Assembly: GCA_018389105.1 (NCBI GenBank)
Contig: JACATO010002730.1
Coordinates: 4,260,501 to 4,324,500 of the forward strand
Length of the DNA stretch: 64,000 nt
DNA from: Nautilus pompilius
Taxonomy: Eukaryota > Mollusca > Cephalopoda > Nautilida > Nautilidae
Direction of reading: 5' to 3'
The notes beneath the pieces were generated by a model. That model saw only the letters and a list, made by a program, of their open reading frames with translations. It ran no database searches and was not told the origin of the DNA. Below, piece after piece: positions 35,681 through 49,100 of the stretch. Position 1 is the stretch's first letter, and every line of letters starts with the position of its first letter. Made by a program: the position numbers and the translations under genes.

Positions 35681-38600
35681 CCAAAATTTTATTTACCTAA
35701 AAGGATACATATACCTATGACATTTTTATCTACTTAGTATACACTAGTTATTACTAAAACTCCTGACTTCAAGGCATTTCAAAGACCAGACAATGCTGGA
35801 ATACTTATCTTGCCATTACTGCATGCCATGTAATATGCTTATCAAGAAGTTGTGAACCATTTCTGAATAACAGAAAAACAAGTGCCTCTTCTGTCTTTCT
35901 CAACAAAAAATAAATGGGTATTTATGTCTATAATATATAAGATAATTAAAATAATTGATTAACTAATGCAGTTTTTATTTAAAATCAGACTTTTTAGAAA
36001 TCTCTTGGAACCTTCCTACCTCCTTAGAAAAATGAACCAAACTAAAGTGCCAAATGTGTGTGTGTGTGTAAACATACATGAATAAATATAGAACTTTTGA
36101 TAACAAAAGACAAAACACATGAAATTGATACAGATATTCAATGTTTACCAAAAATGGTCTCAACTATTCAATAAATACAGAATCCAGAATTTGAAGTTTG
36201 AAATCCAAACAAGATGCAGCCAGAATTTTATCCAAAAATAAAATGGATGACTAGAACACACAGCCATGTGTTTAAACAAGAAGGCTTTCTATGTAATTAA
36301 AATCTCTTATGGAAACACTGGAGTGCTTTACTCAGTCCGTTTTCCACCATCCTTCAAAAAAAAAACAATGTTTCTGCAGTTTAAACTTGCTTTTCTTCTT
36401 TGAATATGAAAATATATCCTCAAAATTATTTTCCTTATCAGATTTTGAAAATGTAATAATTATTGTCATCATCTTAGCTAAATTACAAAACTCATTATCT
36501 TAGCATTTTACATTAACCTTATTTATTATTTAATTAATTTTATAATTTGATAAATTAATGTTTTCTACTATTCTATAATTACATTGTTTCATTAGTGTTA
36601 TCTTATATCAGTGCTGTTGATTTTAAAACATATTTTCTATTTTTCTTAAACACATCTGTTTATGTAAATAGGATGAGCCAAATTAGATTACAGAAAAATA
36701 GTTCAGTTAAACCAAACTTTTCTTAAAGTTGAAAATTTGGTAGTACACTACGGATAATAGAAGTTCTTTGCAAATAATGATTTATTTTTGTCTACGTGTG
36801 CAGCTGTCTAAAAGCAAATTAGCAAGATTACACAAAAAATTTAAAGCACATTTTTAAAATTCTTTTTTTTTTACTTATTAATCAGTTTACAAATTTTTTT
36901 CTGCAATTAAATCCTTTTTTGCTGTTAGAAATCTTTGGAAGTCTGGTTTTATTACATGTGACTCCAAGATCTGATGGGCATAAAAATAATTAAAACCTAA
37001 AAAAAAAATTGCAGGATAAGGGAGCTGCTAAGTTCTGAGGTTTAAGGAAATAAGATTTGTATCAATCAGAGGTCAGCACAGACCTTTCTTGTGCAAGTTT
37101 GTGGGGCCCACATTAAAAACTGGATGGCTGCTCTTTGCTCCCTGGAATCTAAAAGGAAATACTCATTGGAAACTTTGTTGTTGCCTGGTTTTTTGCTGCT
37201 ATCAATCTTCGGTGGGACTGACAAAGATGAGATGTGTGTGTGTGTGTATATATACAGACAGTTTGCTCTTCTCCCATTAGAACATAAAAGTGAATTAATC
37301 TTTTTATGGCTTAACCAAAAAAATAGTCTTTAAAAAGAAAAATAAAAATGATTATCATCATCATAATAATAAATAGTTTAGTGGTAAAAAAAAATCTTTT
37401 ATTAAATGAAAAGATAAGTCCATGTTTACTTGACATTTACTGACAAATTAAAGGTGTGCAACATCCAATGTTCTATAGTAATTTTAACATGAGCAGCTAG
37501 TGATGGATAGAGATGTCTTGGTAAAAGAAATGTAACAGAAAAATCACATTAAAGAAAATAAATAACAAAAATTAAAAAGTGGCAGAAGAAAAGAATCAAC
37601 TCCACATAGATACACTGGCCAGTACCCATTACAATACTGTATATTTTGTTTTTGGCTAAAAAGCAAACAGAAAAATAAAATGCTACCAAATCAAACAATA
37701 TCAACTCATATTAATAGTAACCATTAACAGAATGCATGAAAAATGTAATATATGCAGCTTTGTGATATTTTTGCTAATTATTATTCCTATGGAAGACAAA
37801 ATTAAATACAATCAGTCATGACAAAATGCACCCAGATTAATAATTGCTTTCGATATATTTTGTGAAGAAGATAACAAATATATACATTTGAAGCATGAAA
37901 ATAGTTAAAGATGAGGCCTAGAAGTATCACTCTGAGACAGCAGAGGTGGTAGTGTGGTGTGTTGTCAATACTTCAATATGGTGTACTGGATATAGTATGA
38001 AATACCATCTCCATTAATTCAAAATATCGCACCTAAGGTGCACCTATATCTAATATCAGCTACAGACTGTGAATGATACATTTCTCACATGTAAGTGATA
38101 TGAAAGATAATTTATTATGTATCTTTTAACATCACATCTTGTACTTTTTTCTCACCTGGATCTTACAAAGATTCTGCAAAAAAAGGTGTTACTTAAACAA
38201 ATCTATGTATCATCATCTGAGACCATCACAAATGGTTAAATAGAGCTGGCATTACTTGTGATGAGATGACAGTAAAATATATTAAATGTTCGAATGATAT
38301 GGTTCGTTTAGCAAAGTCAGTCAAAGAAAGCAACCAGAATGCTAAACAATATAGTGGAAAAAAGAAAGAAGATAAACATAACATTAAAACTGGAAAAGAC
38401 AAAGGCAATAATAGTGTAAAGTGTAGAACAGAAAAATCCAATGGGTATGGGTATATGAATATCTTAGAACAATGTTGAGGAATCAGGAAGATAAAAAGCT
38501 TTGAAATGTGGGTGGTAAGAATGTGCTCAGCATATGTTGAGGAAACAAAATAATCAACAAAGTTGAGAAGGAAATGGGAAAAGATAAGAATTTGTTAAGC

Positions 38601-40193
38601 ATCATCAAAAAGGAAAAAAATGTAAAAAAAAAATTGGATACAGTATGCAATGTAACCCAAGAACAATGTATAAAAACAAACTAAAGGATTGGTTGAGGTG
38701 TAGCAGTGTACAAAACATACATGCACTGGCAACCCTTGTAACTGGAGAAGCATAAGAAAGAGAGAAAAGGATATCATTATCGTAATTTTTTATCTGCCAC
38801 TGCTGCTGTTTTGTAAAAAAAAGGAAATATAGGAAGTAACTAATAGCACCTCTCTTCTTGAAATATGTATAAGTTACCACAGGATAGAATTTATGAGCAC
38901 AACAAATTTTTTTTAAGTTGGTATCTCTGTCTTTATACATGAATGGACACTGACAATAAACTTTGCTCAATGTCAGGTATCTACAAGACCATAGTTTAAA
39001 CTCAAATTATTTATGTATATTTACAAATAATTCATGTTTGGTAGGAACTGAAGAATGTGTGTAAATAATGCAATTATATGCTTCACTACCTGTTATCTGT
39101 TTTTCTCACTATCATCTCATGAAATCTACTTATTTCCAAAAACATAGCAAAGAAAAACAAAATCTCTTTATGGCCTACCATTTTCACATGTCACATGATA
39201 CACCACAAACGAACAAATCAACAAGAAACATTAATGTATTCTTGATACAATGAAAATTGCCAAATTCATATTTTCCATTTCACAATCTATTTTACACAAC
39301 ATAGTTCTATATCATGCATTATATTATACCAATATAATTTTTAGGAAAGAAATAATGTAAATATGAAAGGCTTTTTTCCAACCCTATTTATTAGTTAAAT
39401 TTGACCTGTAGTAAATGGAATAGATTCAGGACTAATTAGTTGCCAGTATTTCACAACAAAATAATGGCTCTAACATGAGCCAGAAGAAATGAAAGAGAAA
39501 CGTGCAGCAGTTTACTAAACCTTGTAGTTAGTATGTTGTAATAGTATCTTACTGGGTTTCATATGAATGACTGTAGTAATATGTAACCACAAGAAAAGTA
39601 TTTGATACCATTTTTTGGTTCACAATTGTCAATGCTTAACCTATGCAAAGTAAGAAGAGAAGAAGCACAATGACATCTGTTTTCTCTCCTTTCAGAATAT
39701 GATCTATCTTCACATAACAGATTGATCTTTAAATTGTGATTGATTTAATAGTAACATCACTATAACTGACCACAAAGTCATTTTGCAAAACTAGACTTTT
39801 AGCATCAGATATGGAATGGCTTGGAACCTCACAGAATGCCCACGAGACATGAATTTAGAGAAAAAAAATTGATTTCAGCCATATAATGATAACTCACTGA
39901 CATTGGTTTTCATTGCTAAAAGCTCAGTTTAGAATTTTTTTTCTTTAATGGGTGGCTTTATGCACTACACCACTACAGTTCACTTAAGTAAAATGTCACA
40001 TTCTGCAAAAGAATCTGTTCATCTAAGTTTCAACATGAGGGGATCAAGAAGTATGAATGTGGAAAACCATAATCAGAAGGTGAACTGTACACATTTTGTA
40101 CACTGTGTTCAAACACAAAGATAGCAGCTTCAAGGGTCATTAACCTCAACATGCATTTAAATATAAAACTCATGTGGAAAATGACAAAGCAAA
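35681..40193. other. No recognisable gene
   Basis: CpG-poor, AT-rich. Short TG/TA tracts occur at about 36,057-36,070 and 37,237-37,254. Open frames up to about 120 codons lack motifs. Confidence 0.5.
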
Positions 40194-40772
40194 TTGAAGA
40201 AAGAAACAGTCACTGCCCTTTTCAGGAATAAAGGTCAACAACCACAAGATTCTATGACCAAGAAAGAAATTATATTTACTCAGTTCATCAGAGAACACAG
40301 CTTCCCTGAGGCTATGACCGTTCAGTTTACTGAATTGGTTTCTAAGTTGTTTCCACACTGCAAGATAGTCCAGCAGTTTTGGTGCAAGAGACCTAAAGCT
40401 ACTCCAGTTATAAAAAGAGTTATTGCACCAGAAGTTCCTGCCCCAGTTCTTGAGCCATGCTGGCAAGCTGTTATTCTCTAATAATACTGGTTGACAAAAA
40501 AAAAAAAAAAAAAATTTTCTTTTCTGCATCACTGACTTAAACACCTGATAATGGCTAAATTCTGGATGCTGATCATGAGTATAACAATGGTTTAACTCTA
40601 TTGGGTAAGAATTTTGAGATAACAGGTTCTAGTATTGAGAATATTTTGCTTCTTTGATCCAAAAACTTAATTTATAGTATTCACTTATTAATAAATTTAA
40701 CTTTTTATTTAGGAAAGGTTTAACAAAAAATTATTAATTCAATAATTATCATGTTTGGAATGCTCATAAATT

Positions 40773-41310
40773 GTATTTATTTGCTCTTTGTTCTTTGTTT
40801 AAAATCATCGCTAGATGTTTCTCTTCTGAGCATCCATCAGAAGTCTGCCATCATTTTTGGATCACCATTTTCCATGTTTTTTCCTATTTGCAAAATTTAT
40901 TGGTGGAACCTCTCACCATGCTCATCTGAAACATCTCCAAGATTTTCAGGGAAAAAAATCAAGGCGACTGTCCAAAGAGTGAATTTTTAAAGACATGTTC
41001 CCAGATCTTTATTAGCATTCAAAAGTTCCTTAATGATTTGCCTATAGTTGTTGGACTTATTGCTGCTCAGAAAGTTCTGGAATACACTCTTGAATGAATT
41101 CCAGGCTTGTAATTCCTTTCCTTAAAGATGGTTAAAAAATACTTCATCATTGAGGAGAGTTCTTATTTCAGGTCCAATGAAAATTTCCTCCTTTAATTTG
41201 ATGTCAGAGATTTTTGGAAACTTCTTGCTAAGATATTTAAATCCTCGTCTGTCCTAGTTTAGCATTCACATCATCTTCTCAACGAAGAAACATTAACCCA
41301 ATTATAAGTA
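40773..41310 (-). pseudogene. WDSRA-family protein, C-terminal half (copy 2, inverted)
   Basis: The minus strand carries a decayed equivalent of the C-terminal half of the protein at 30,003-30,706. Blocks in order are a GLM remnant, GFKYLSKKFPKISDIKLKEE, IFIGPEIRTLLNDEVF, then after a stop GKELQAWNSFKSVFQNFLSS, NNYRQIIKELLNANKDLG, and PENLGDVSDEHGERFHQ followed by a stop and DPKMMADF. Several in-frame stops are present, so it is non-functional. It lies within an intron-like gap of the hAT-derived relic and faces away from the N-terminal half at 41,540-42,310. Confidence 0.75.
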
Positions 41311-41539
41311 TAGCTTACTATCACTACTTTGGGTGCAAAATTGGAGATTAGGAAAAGAGCTGAGCAACACACGTTTGCTGCAATACATGTGCATGGCAGC
41401 TAAGTGACTGGTTAAATGGTAGAGAAAAAAGCATGCATTGGTTTGGTGGGAGCAGAAAAATAATTTTGAAGATTTTTGCTTTTGCCAGAACAAAGTAGCT
41501 AGGTTCACTTCAAAAACAGGCAGACCGATCACTTATCCT

Positions 41540-42310
41540 GTAGAGGAATCAGCTAATAAGACAGTATCTCTGAGTGATGAACTTCCAGTTCCAACACCAC
41601 CAAAAGACAAATAAGAAAAACTCGATGATATGGAATTTCATCCTTATGGTAAAAAGTCTGCATTTCATTACACAAGAAAATTTGAATGATTTTGTAAAAG
41701 ACTTGTACCTATCCAAATCTCAGTCCGAGCCTGTAGCTTCAAGACATAAACAATGGAATTTGGTGACTTCAGATGTACATATAACGTCCTTTCAAAAAAG
41801 AAGCTCAAACCTAGCCAGTTTTTTTACAACTATAAATTAAGTATGTTTCTGTATCAAAGGCTTACTTAAATTCTTTGAAATGGAACATAATCCAAATAAC
41901 TGTGCCTTTTTATTTACTCATCAAAGCAAAGCTTAAAGGTGGTACTTTTACAAAATGGAAATAAATACCAAAGTGTTTCACTTGGTTCATCTAAAATAAA
42001 CATATGAAAATGTGGTAATTCTTCTTAATGCCATTCAATATGAAAGATACAAATGGAAAATTTGTGGAGATCTATAAGTCATTGGTCTGTTCACTGGAAT
42101 GCAAAGCAGATTTACAAAATATTGCTGCTTTCTTTGACAGTGGGATAGCAGGGCTACCCAGGAACGTTATGTAAAGAAAGACTTATCTTCTCGTGAAAAG
42201 TTTTTACCCAACAAGGAAAGCATGAAATATCAACGATTAGTTGAATCTAAAGATAATATTGTTACCACCCATCCACATAAAATAAAGCTCGGCCTGATGA
42301 AGAACTGATA
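41540..42310 (+). pseudogene. WDSRA-family protein, N-terminal half (copy 3)
   Basis: Plus-strand blocks give the part of this family missing from the 30 kb copy: FITQENLNDFVKDLYLSKSQ, KQWNLVTSDVHITSFQKRSS, a KFFEMEHNPNN block, TYENVVILLNAIQYE, WKICGDL and FTKYCCFL then QWDSRA, ending HKIKLGLMKN and a stop at 42,308-42,310. Stops interrupt the frame several times. It stops at the same protein position (LGLMK) at which the inverted C-terminal half at 40,773-41,310 begins. A local inversion or two separately truncated insertions could explain this. Confidence 0.75.
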
Positions 42311-43568
42311 TAACAGAATGGGTCTGCATCATGGACACCACCTCGAGTAGCCATTATTTAAAAATAAAATATTGTGTAATATTATTGCCTGGTTATTCCA
42401 GAATCTTCCTGTATGATCTGAAACAAAAAAAAGCAGTTGAAAACCACTCATAATTTGAATATAAATTTGAAAATACTATTTTATATTTATTATTGCAAGT
42501 AAATTATAATAAATATTCAGAATTATGAACACAGGTAATTATAATTTGAAGGGTTTTTCTTCGTAGACCCAATATACCAATCACTATTCTGGTAAACAAG
42601 CCAACTTATGTGTAGAAAAATCTAGGCCTGATATACCAAAATGGAGTTAATTTTTGGAATAAGTGCCACCAGATTAGCAAACTGCAGCCATACTCTGGTT
42701 TGACACAAAAAACATTGTTAATTAGTGTAAATAATGAATTAAATGATGAGCTATAGCAATACCAGTCTGAGCGTTTGGAGATGGAGGAATTTCAGCTACA
42801 ATAGCAGTTTGCAATGATGGAACTGCTGAAGCAATTTTTGAAACTCTAGACAAAACTTTGAGGTAAATTTTCTTTAGCCACATATATAATAATCTTTACA
42901 TATAATCTAGATATTTATTTAGTTTTCTGCACCATTATTAAAAAAATCCTTTTTTTTAAAAAAGATACTGGGGTGTTCCTTATTTAAATGCCAATTTTTT
43001 TCAAAATACTACATTCAGTTTTAATTTGAAAATATTGTTTGTTAAAAATATAAGTAGAAAGTAAACACACTTTGTTGCCAATAACACAAAATTAAAATGT
43101 TTAAATATCTACAACTCCCTCCAAAAAAAACACACTGTTTTTAAAGCTTTTTGTTTTGTTTTTCAGCACTAAAATGGAAGAAACCGAATAAGGATTTCAA
43201 ACGTTTTCTGAGATGGATCACCAGAAGATTGTGAAACATTGCCCAACCAGATAATTGCCACTTCACTTAGCAATAAAGAGGGATTTTTTGCTTTTACAGC
43301 CATGAGGATGTTGAGTCATCTGGTAGAGTAAAATGCATTCAAGCAGATTAGACAAGTCCTTTACAGATTTTACTCTTCTCTTTTTGAGATACATTCTTCC
43401 TGTGTTAAAGGACTTCAAAGAGTTTTTCCAGGTATGTATTCTTAAATTATTTGAGTCTTCTGTCTCATTTATATTTTTTGTCTTCTATATTAATCATAAT
43501 AAATTTTTGTAAATTGTCTGTAAATTAATTTTGTCTGTCCATTCCTCACCCTGCCCTCTAGGGAAATA

Positions 43569-44931
43569 CAGGGTGTCCATAAATTATCTGTACAATTTTA
43601 AAAATTCAGAAAAAATTTAAAAATGAAGATAACTCTGCAGGGTTTATTGGAAAACATAGGTAAACAAATAAAGTTTTATTAAAAAAACATCAGAACACTT
43701 CCACGTGGGCTCCATTGGTTACACGCAACACATCTAGATGATGCTCAATTTCTAACCATGTGCATTGGAACATCTCCTCATCAATGGTGGATATGGCTTG
43801 GCGTATTCCTTCCTTGAGATTATTGAGGTCTTGAATTTTTGTACAATAGACTCTGTCTTTAATGTAGCCCCATAAGAAGAAGTCCAGAGGGGTTACATCT
43901 GGTGGCCTAGGTGGCCAGGGAACTGGACTGTGTCTTCCAATCCACCAGTTTGGAAATGTTTTATTAAGAAACTCACGAACAGTCAGCCCCCAATGCAGTG
44001 GCACACCATCTTGCTGAAAAATAACTGTTGGTTGCAAATGGTGCAACTACGGTACAACAATTTCTTGTAAAAGATCAAGGTAAATGTTGGAAGTAATCAT
44101 TTCTTCTACAAAGAAAAATGGGCCAATCACTCGATCAAACATGAGGCCGCACCAAACATTGACTTTTGGGCTGTTTCTCTCCAGTTCTCTTGTTTCATGG
44201 GGGTTTTCCGAACCCCAGATCCTGATGTTGTGCTTATTTATCATTCCTGATACATGAAATGTTGCTTCATCACTAAAACAAATCTTTCGAAGGAAGTCTT
44301 CATCTTCATCTAATCGAGCTAACATGTCCACTGCAAATTGTTTCCTTCGAGGTTTGTCATCTGGCTGAAGTGCTTGTAAAAGTTGCACTTTATAGGCATA
44401 AAGCCTCAAGCTCTTGTGCAGAACTTTGTGAACTGTTGACCGTGGTAAACTTAACTGTGTATCTGCAGTATGAATGGACTTAGTAGGACTACAATGAAAT
44501 GCTACACGAATTTGCTCAACGTCTTCAACAGATGTTCTCGGTCGCCCAGCCCCTTTTTTCTGTAAGACACTTCCTGTTTCCATAAACTTCTTATGCCAGG
44601 CACGGATGCTAACACAACTTGGTGGTCTTTTTCCATACTTTGTCCTGTAATTCCGCTGCTTGACCTGAGTGTCTGATTTGGTCTCTATGAATCAGGATAC
44701 ACATTGCACTTTCTCTTGTGGTGTTGTCATTGACATTAAGAGTCAGGGAACAATAATAAGCACTTTTAACATCTATCTGAAAAGACAGACAAAAGTGAAT
44801 TTAAAAAATAGATACATAAATTAAAAATTTGATAATATTTCTTTAACATGCAAAGAAATGTATTGATGGATCTTAACTCTAATGGATACAATAAACTGTG
44901 GAAGTTGTACAGATAATTTATGGACACCCTG
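43569..44931 (-). mobile_element. DD41D mariner-like (rosa-type?) transposon, nearly complete
   Basis: Both ends begin CAGGGTGTCCATAAATTATC and are identical over the first 27 bases as inverted repeats. They are flanked by TA at 43,567-43,568 and 44,932-44,933, the target duplication of the Tc1/mariner superfamily. The element is 1,363 bp with one transposase gene on the minus strand occupying most of it. It lies in an intron-like gap of the hAT-derived relic (between 43,431 and 44,989). The perfect repeats and only two internal stops suggest a fairly recent insertion. Confidence 0.93.
43690..44730 (-). pseudogene. DD41D mariner-like transposase, two nonsense codons
   Basis: The reading frame from ATG at 44,730 to TGA at 43,690 is 347 codons with no frameshift. 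It is interrupted by TGA at 44,694-44,692 (codon 13) and TAG at 44,049-44,047 (codon 228). The N-terminus has RTKYGKRPP and IRAWHKKFMETGSVL, then GAGRPRTS (the GRPR hinge) and a second HTH with STVHKVLHKSLRL. Catalytic aspartates are D154 (ICFSDEATFH), D241 (IFQQDGVPLH) and D283 (PPDVTPLDFFLWGYIKDRVY). Exactly 41 residues separate the last two, giving DD41D, the spacing reported for rosa-type mariner-like elements and unlike mariner (DD34D) or Tc1 (DD34E). The position-13 stop falls where tryptophan is expected. Without readthrough it cannot make transposase. Confidence 0.9.
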
Positions 44932-46133
44932 TACTGATTCATATATTTTAAACAAAAATATCATTAAAGAAAAAAAATTTTTTTCAAGCAGATGAAACTA
45001 AGACTGGCGACAGGATTTCTGAAATAGACAAATACTTGAGAAAGCTCCTGGCGAAGTCTGCAGAGCTTAGACATATCAAAGGCCACAAAAACTTAAATCA
45101 AGTAGCCTGTCATGTCAGAGCCAATCAGTATTCAGACCAAAACCTTTTGAATAAGTATGATCACAAGAACATAACCTCACAGAAGTGATTGCATGTAAAG
45201 AATAAATTCTTTAGGTAATTATTAATAACCTGGCTTCTTTTGTATTTATTAATTTATTGTATATATAAGTACAATAAACAACTCAAAAATTATAAAATGC
45301 ATATCTCATATAAAACACACACACACACATATAATATCTTTTTTTCTCTAAAGAAGTTGTGAGAAAGATGTTAAAAAAGTTTCCCTTTGATGACAAAGTC
45401 TTAAAGAATTTCATCACCATGGATCCAAGCAGGCACCTTCAGTTAACCTATAAGCCAGGTAAGTAATACTTCATTGTAATCATTTACATAAAATAATGCA
45501 TTTTTCACGCTGTTGTTGAAATTATTGTAAACACGGTTTGTATTCATAAATTTTACTAGCTAAAATGCTAGCATACATTTTTGTGCTATCTTTGAATTTC
45601 TCATTTTCACATTGTTTACATTGCTAATCTCGGCTATAATCAGATATGCTTGCTTCTTTAGACCCTAGATAATATGCTCTTCTAGTTGTGGCTTTTGTTA
45701 CATCTTTTATCTTCAAGTTAACCAAAAAAGCACCAAAAGACAAATCTGAAGAGTTTGAACTTCTGGAGGATGGACAGCTATCACCTATAGTTGCGGTTGG
45801 TAAACAGCAGCAAATGGACAATATATTGGCTCATATCAGTTCAATGAAGGTGGATAGATTCTGATCTTTGAGACAGCTAAAGAAAGCCTTACTATGTCTA
45901 CCCTACAGCAATGATGCAGATTGAGAGAGAACCTTTTCTTCAGTAAGAGAGTATGCACTGAATCAAGCATAAGCCTGGGAACCAACACTCTTGCGTTAAT
46001 TTTACAATACCAATTAAACACTAACTTTTTGTGTGACAATTGCCCTATATCAAAACCCATGGTTACAAGAAAGAACAACAATGATTTTTTAACTTCTGCA
46101 TCGATAACCAGCATTGTTTATTTTGATAAATAA

Positions 46134-49100
46134 ATGAGAGCACACACACACACACACACAACATATATAGTTTCTGTAAATATTTATAGTTTTCTTTTTT
46201 TATTCACTTGTTTAAAACATAAATGAATGTTTATTTCTAAAACGTTGACCACCAAGGTTGTTGTTTGAATTTCAAGAAAACATCCGAGCACTCTCACTAG
46301 CTTGTTTTTCGAAAGATTGACAGGTATGTTTATGACAATGTTAATAAAAATTGTAAAATTTCATGATTCTACAATCAAAATCCATTTGTAACCAATTGAA
46401 TTTCTGAGCAGTGTTTGGCAGGCAAAGAATGTCAAATTATCTTAAAGACGTAGTGCTTGTCATAACTTCTTTTGCTATAAAAAAACAAAAGAAAAGTATG
46501 TAAAATATGTATTATATTAAGACTGTTATACGTTGTACCTATATAATAATTACACAGAACATTTATGTATAAAAATGCTTGCAGATGCATAAACTAGCTG
46601 AAACAATTAAATATGTAAACAGTTCAATCATAGTGAAACTTTTATATGTAAATAAATACTAGGGGTATTCAATTGAAACCCATTTGGATACCTTCAGCAC
46701 TATATCTTTACTTAGTCTAACTCAATGCTTTAGTGTTTGCTTTGCAATTCAGACAACTATTTCAATACTACATAGTATATTTAACTGAAGTTATCACACC
46801 GGCAAATTTGCAAATTTAACTGATTCTAGTAAATCAAATTTAACAAGAAAAAGAAAAATGAAACTGATTATAACAAGAGAATATATATATATTTCAAATT
46901 ATTTTTAATTCCAATCATATAAATGCTTTGTGAAAAACTCTTATAAAAAACATTTGACATTTTTTGTTTTTCTTTTTAAAGCAAGTGGTAACAAAAATAC
47001 AAGTGGACATAGTCAGATATCTTCCATGTTACCATTTGTATCTAAAAAACAGTTTAGTATAATTCAGTTATTAGGTACATAAAGGCAGGAAATCATTGAG
47101 AGGAGAAAATACTTACTTTAATATTTAAACCCTTTTTTTTTTACATGATCATGAATAATTCATTCTTTTCCTATCAATGATTTTTTGTCATTTTTAATAC
47201 CAAGGGACACTTTAGCCAATTTATGAAAACTAGTATCTTTAACTGTGGACAACTATCTAAATCCTTTTCTTTTTATACCTACATGCTTAAAAACTCTTAA
47301 CTATTTTGAAAACAACCATCAGGTCTTCGCACAAATATTTAACACAAAATCCGTAAAATGATATTTTAATTGTTACAAATGCACCTAATGTTTATCATCT
47401 GGAAACATTTCTGAACTTTCTAATATTTCTGCCAGCATATTTAACTAATGTGGATCACACGTTAGTAAGTAATTTATTTACAAAAGCTATTTTATGTGTA
47501 CCTGTCAAAGACAGTTATAAATGATAAATAAATTATCCGATAGGGGTATTGTATTATTTTTGTTTTGTGAGAGAATAATTGCTAGTATGAGAAAAATTGT
47601 ATGCTGTATGTAAACTTTATTTCTTGCATTTTGTGTAATAAGGACTTCATTAGATTAGATATTGAAGTATTTTGTTTTTTTGTTATTGCTGTTACCTTCA
47701 ATTCAAATACAGAAATGCTTCTTTGGAGATAATTTTAAGGTAAATTTAATACCGAATCATCATGTTTTTATAGAATGCTATATACTGAGCATTTTTTTAA
47801 AAGTTTTTTTTACCAACCTCATGTCCATTAATTTAATTTGTGACAGAGGACCTCAGTTTAAGTGGTTATATTAAAAGTAAAAAATCAAACACATGCAGGG
47901 ATCTTTAAATTGTCTGTATTTCATTTTCAATGACAGTATTAAAAAATTGGAAAAAAAAACCAACAAAAACTAACTATTCATTAAATGGTCTTTTGTTAAG
48001 TATTATAATTTAATTAAATGATAAAATTAATCTTTTGTAAGCTTTTTTTGAAATTTTTAATTACAATATTTAAATGTAAGTTGAAATGAAGTTCAGCATA
48101 GCAACTCTATGAAATTTTCGAAAAGGAACAAGGAAAAAACTGGAAAATGCCTTCATGTTTAATAAGCCATTCGACCTGAAGGAAAGGTCTAAAGTGCAGC
48201 AAAGCTGGTAGATTCAAAAGAAGTTTAATCCAAAATAATCAGGTCTGATTCTGGATCTAAACTAATGAGAAGAGGATGAAAGACGTTCTTTCACATCAGT
48301 AACCCAAGGTGTCCTTCAGCTGTCCTCATTTAGAAAAGAAGCCTTTTTACATGAACCATTAGTTCACAATTACTCACCAGAAAATAAAAATTAAAAAAAT
48401 TGAGAAACTGAATCAGATCTAATGGAATTAGGAAATCTGATTGTATGTGCTGGAAACTCCTAGAATTCCAGTAATATTTTCTTCATTTTTAGCATCTAAT
48501 TAATTTGTAAATTTAACGTTAGAGTTGCATTTTTCATTGTGAATTTTATAAATGCAGCACCTCCGCCCACCTACATTTGAACTGCTATTAGAAAAAAATG
48601 TGTAGCTAACTGTCTTTTCTACTGGCTACAAAAATCAATGTCCAACACAAAAGTGTTTATGATGAGGTACTGAAGAAACTTGGAGTCATGATTATTCCTG
48701 AGAAGAACCAAAAGGGTGTCTCAAGTTTCCTCAAAAGCAAAGTGACAATTTTTTTGGTGGTGAAACTTATTCTTTTGTGCTCAAGTCATCTAAATTTAAT
48801 CTGTTAAAATATCTTAAATTACGCAAATTCTACATATGAGAATATAATAAAGAATGCAATCATTTTTGTGCTTTATAATAGGGCATTCAAAGATTCCCTA
48901 AGCTTTGAGAGTTTAGAAAGGCATAACACATTTAATTTACTTTTATCATCTGAATTTTTATTTAGTTTAGTCTGAACAGAAAAAGTAAATTGGTTGTTAA
49001 AAATCCCTGATATTAATACAAATTAGCAATATTTCAGACTAGCCTTAGTTTATCTTTTGCTCTGATGATTTTACAAAATCTGTTAACTTTTTCTAATTTT

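Larger units (their letters stand above)
40194..46133 (+). pseudogene. Spliced hAT-transposase-derived gene, decayed
   Basis: Successive plus-strand blocks match one hAT-type transposase in order. (1) 40,194-40,481: FREHSF-type N-terminal block with LVSKLFPHCKIVQQFWCKRP. (2) about 42,775-42,862: ATIAVCNDGTAEAIFETLDK, ending at a GTAAAT donor. (3) 43,167-43,431: preceded by TTTTCAG, containing KHCPTR-stop-LPLH (usually CPTRW) and FLRYILPVLKDFKEFFQ, ending at GTATGT. (4) about 44,989-45,187: LRHIKGHKNLNQV. (5) 45,354-45,458: polypyrimidine-AAG acceptor, MLKKFPFDDKVLKNF, GTAAGT donor. (6) about 45,720-46,133: LLCLPYSNDAD, the hAT C-terminal dimerisation block (usually LP-x-SNADSER), then LGTNTLALILQYQLN. 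In-frame stops and missing blocks show it is dead. Two other elements lie in its intron-like gaps. Phase-consistent introns are inferred, not proven. Confidence 0.72.
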
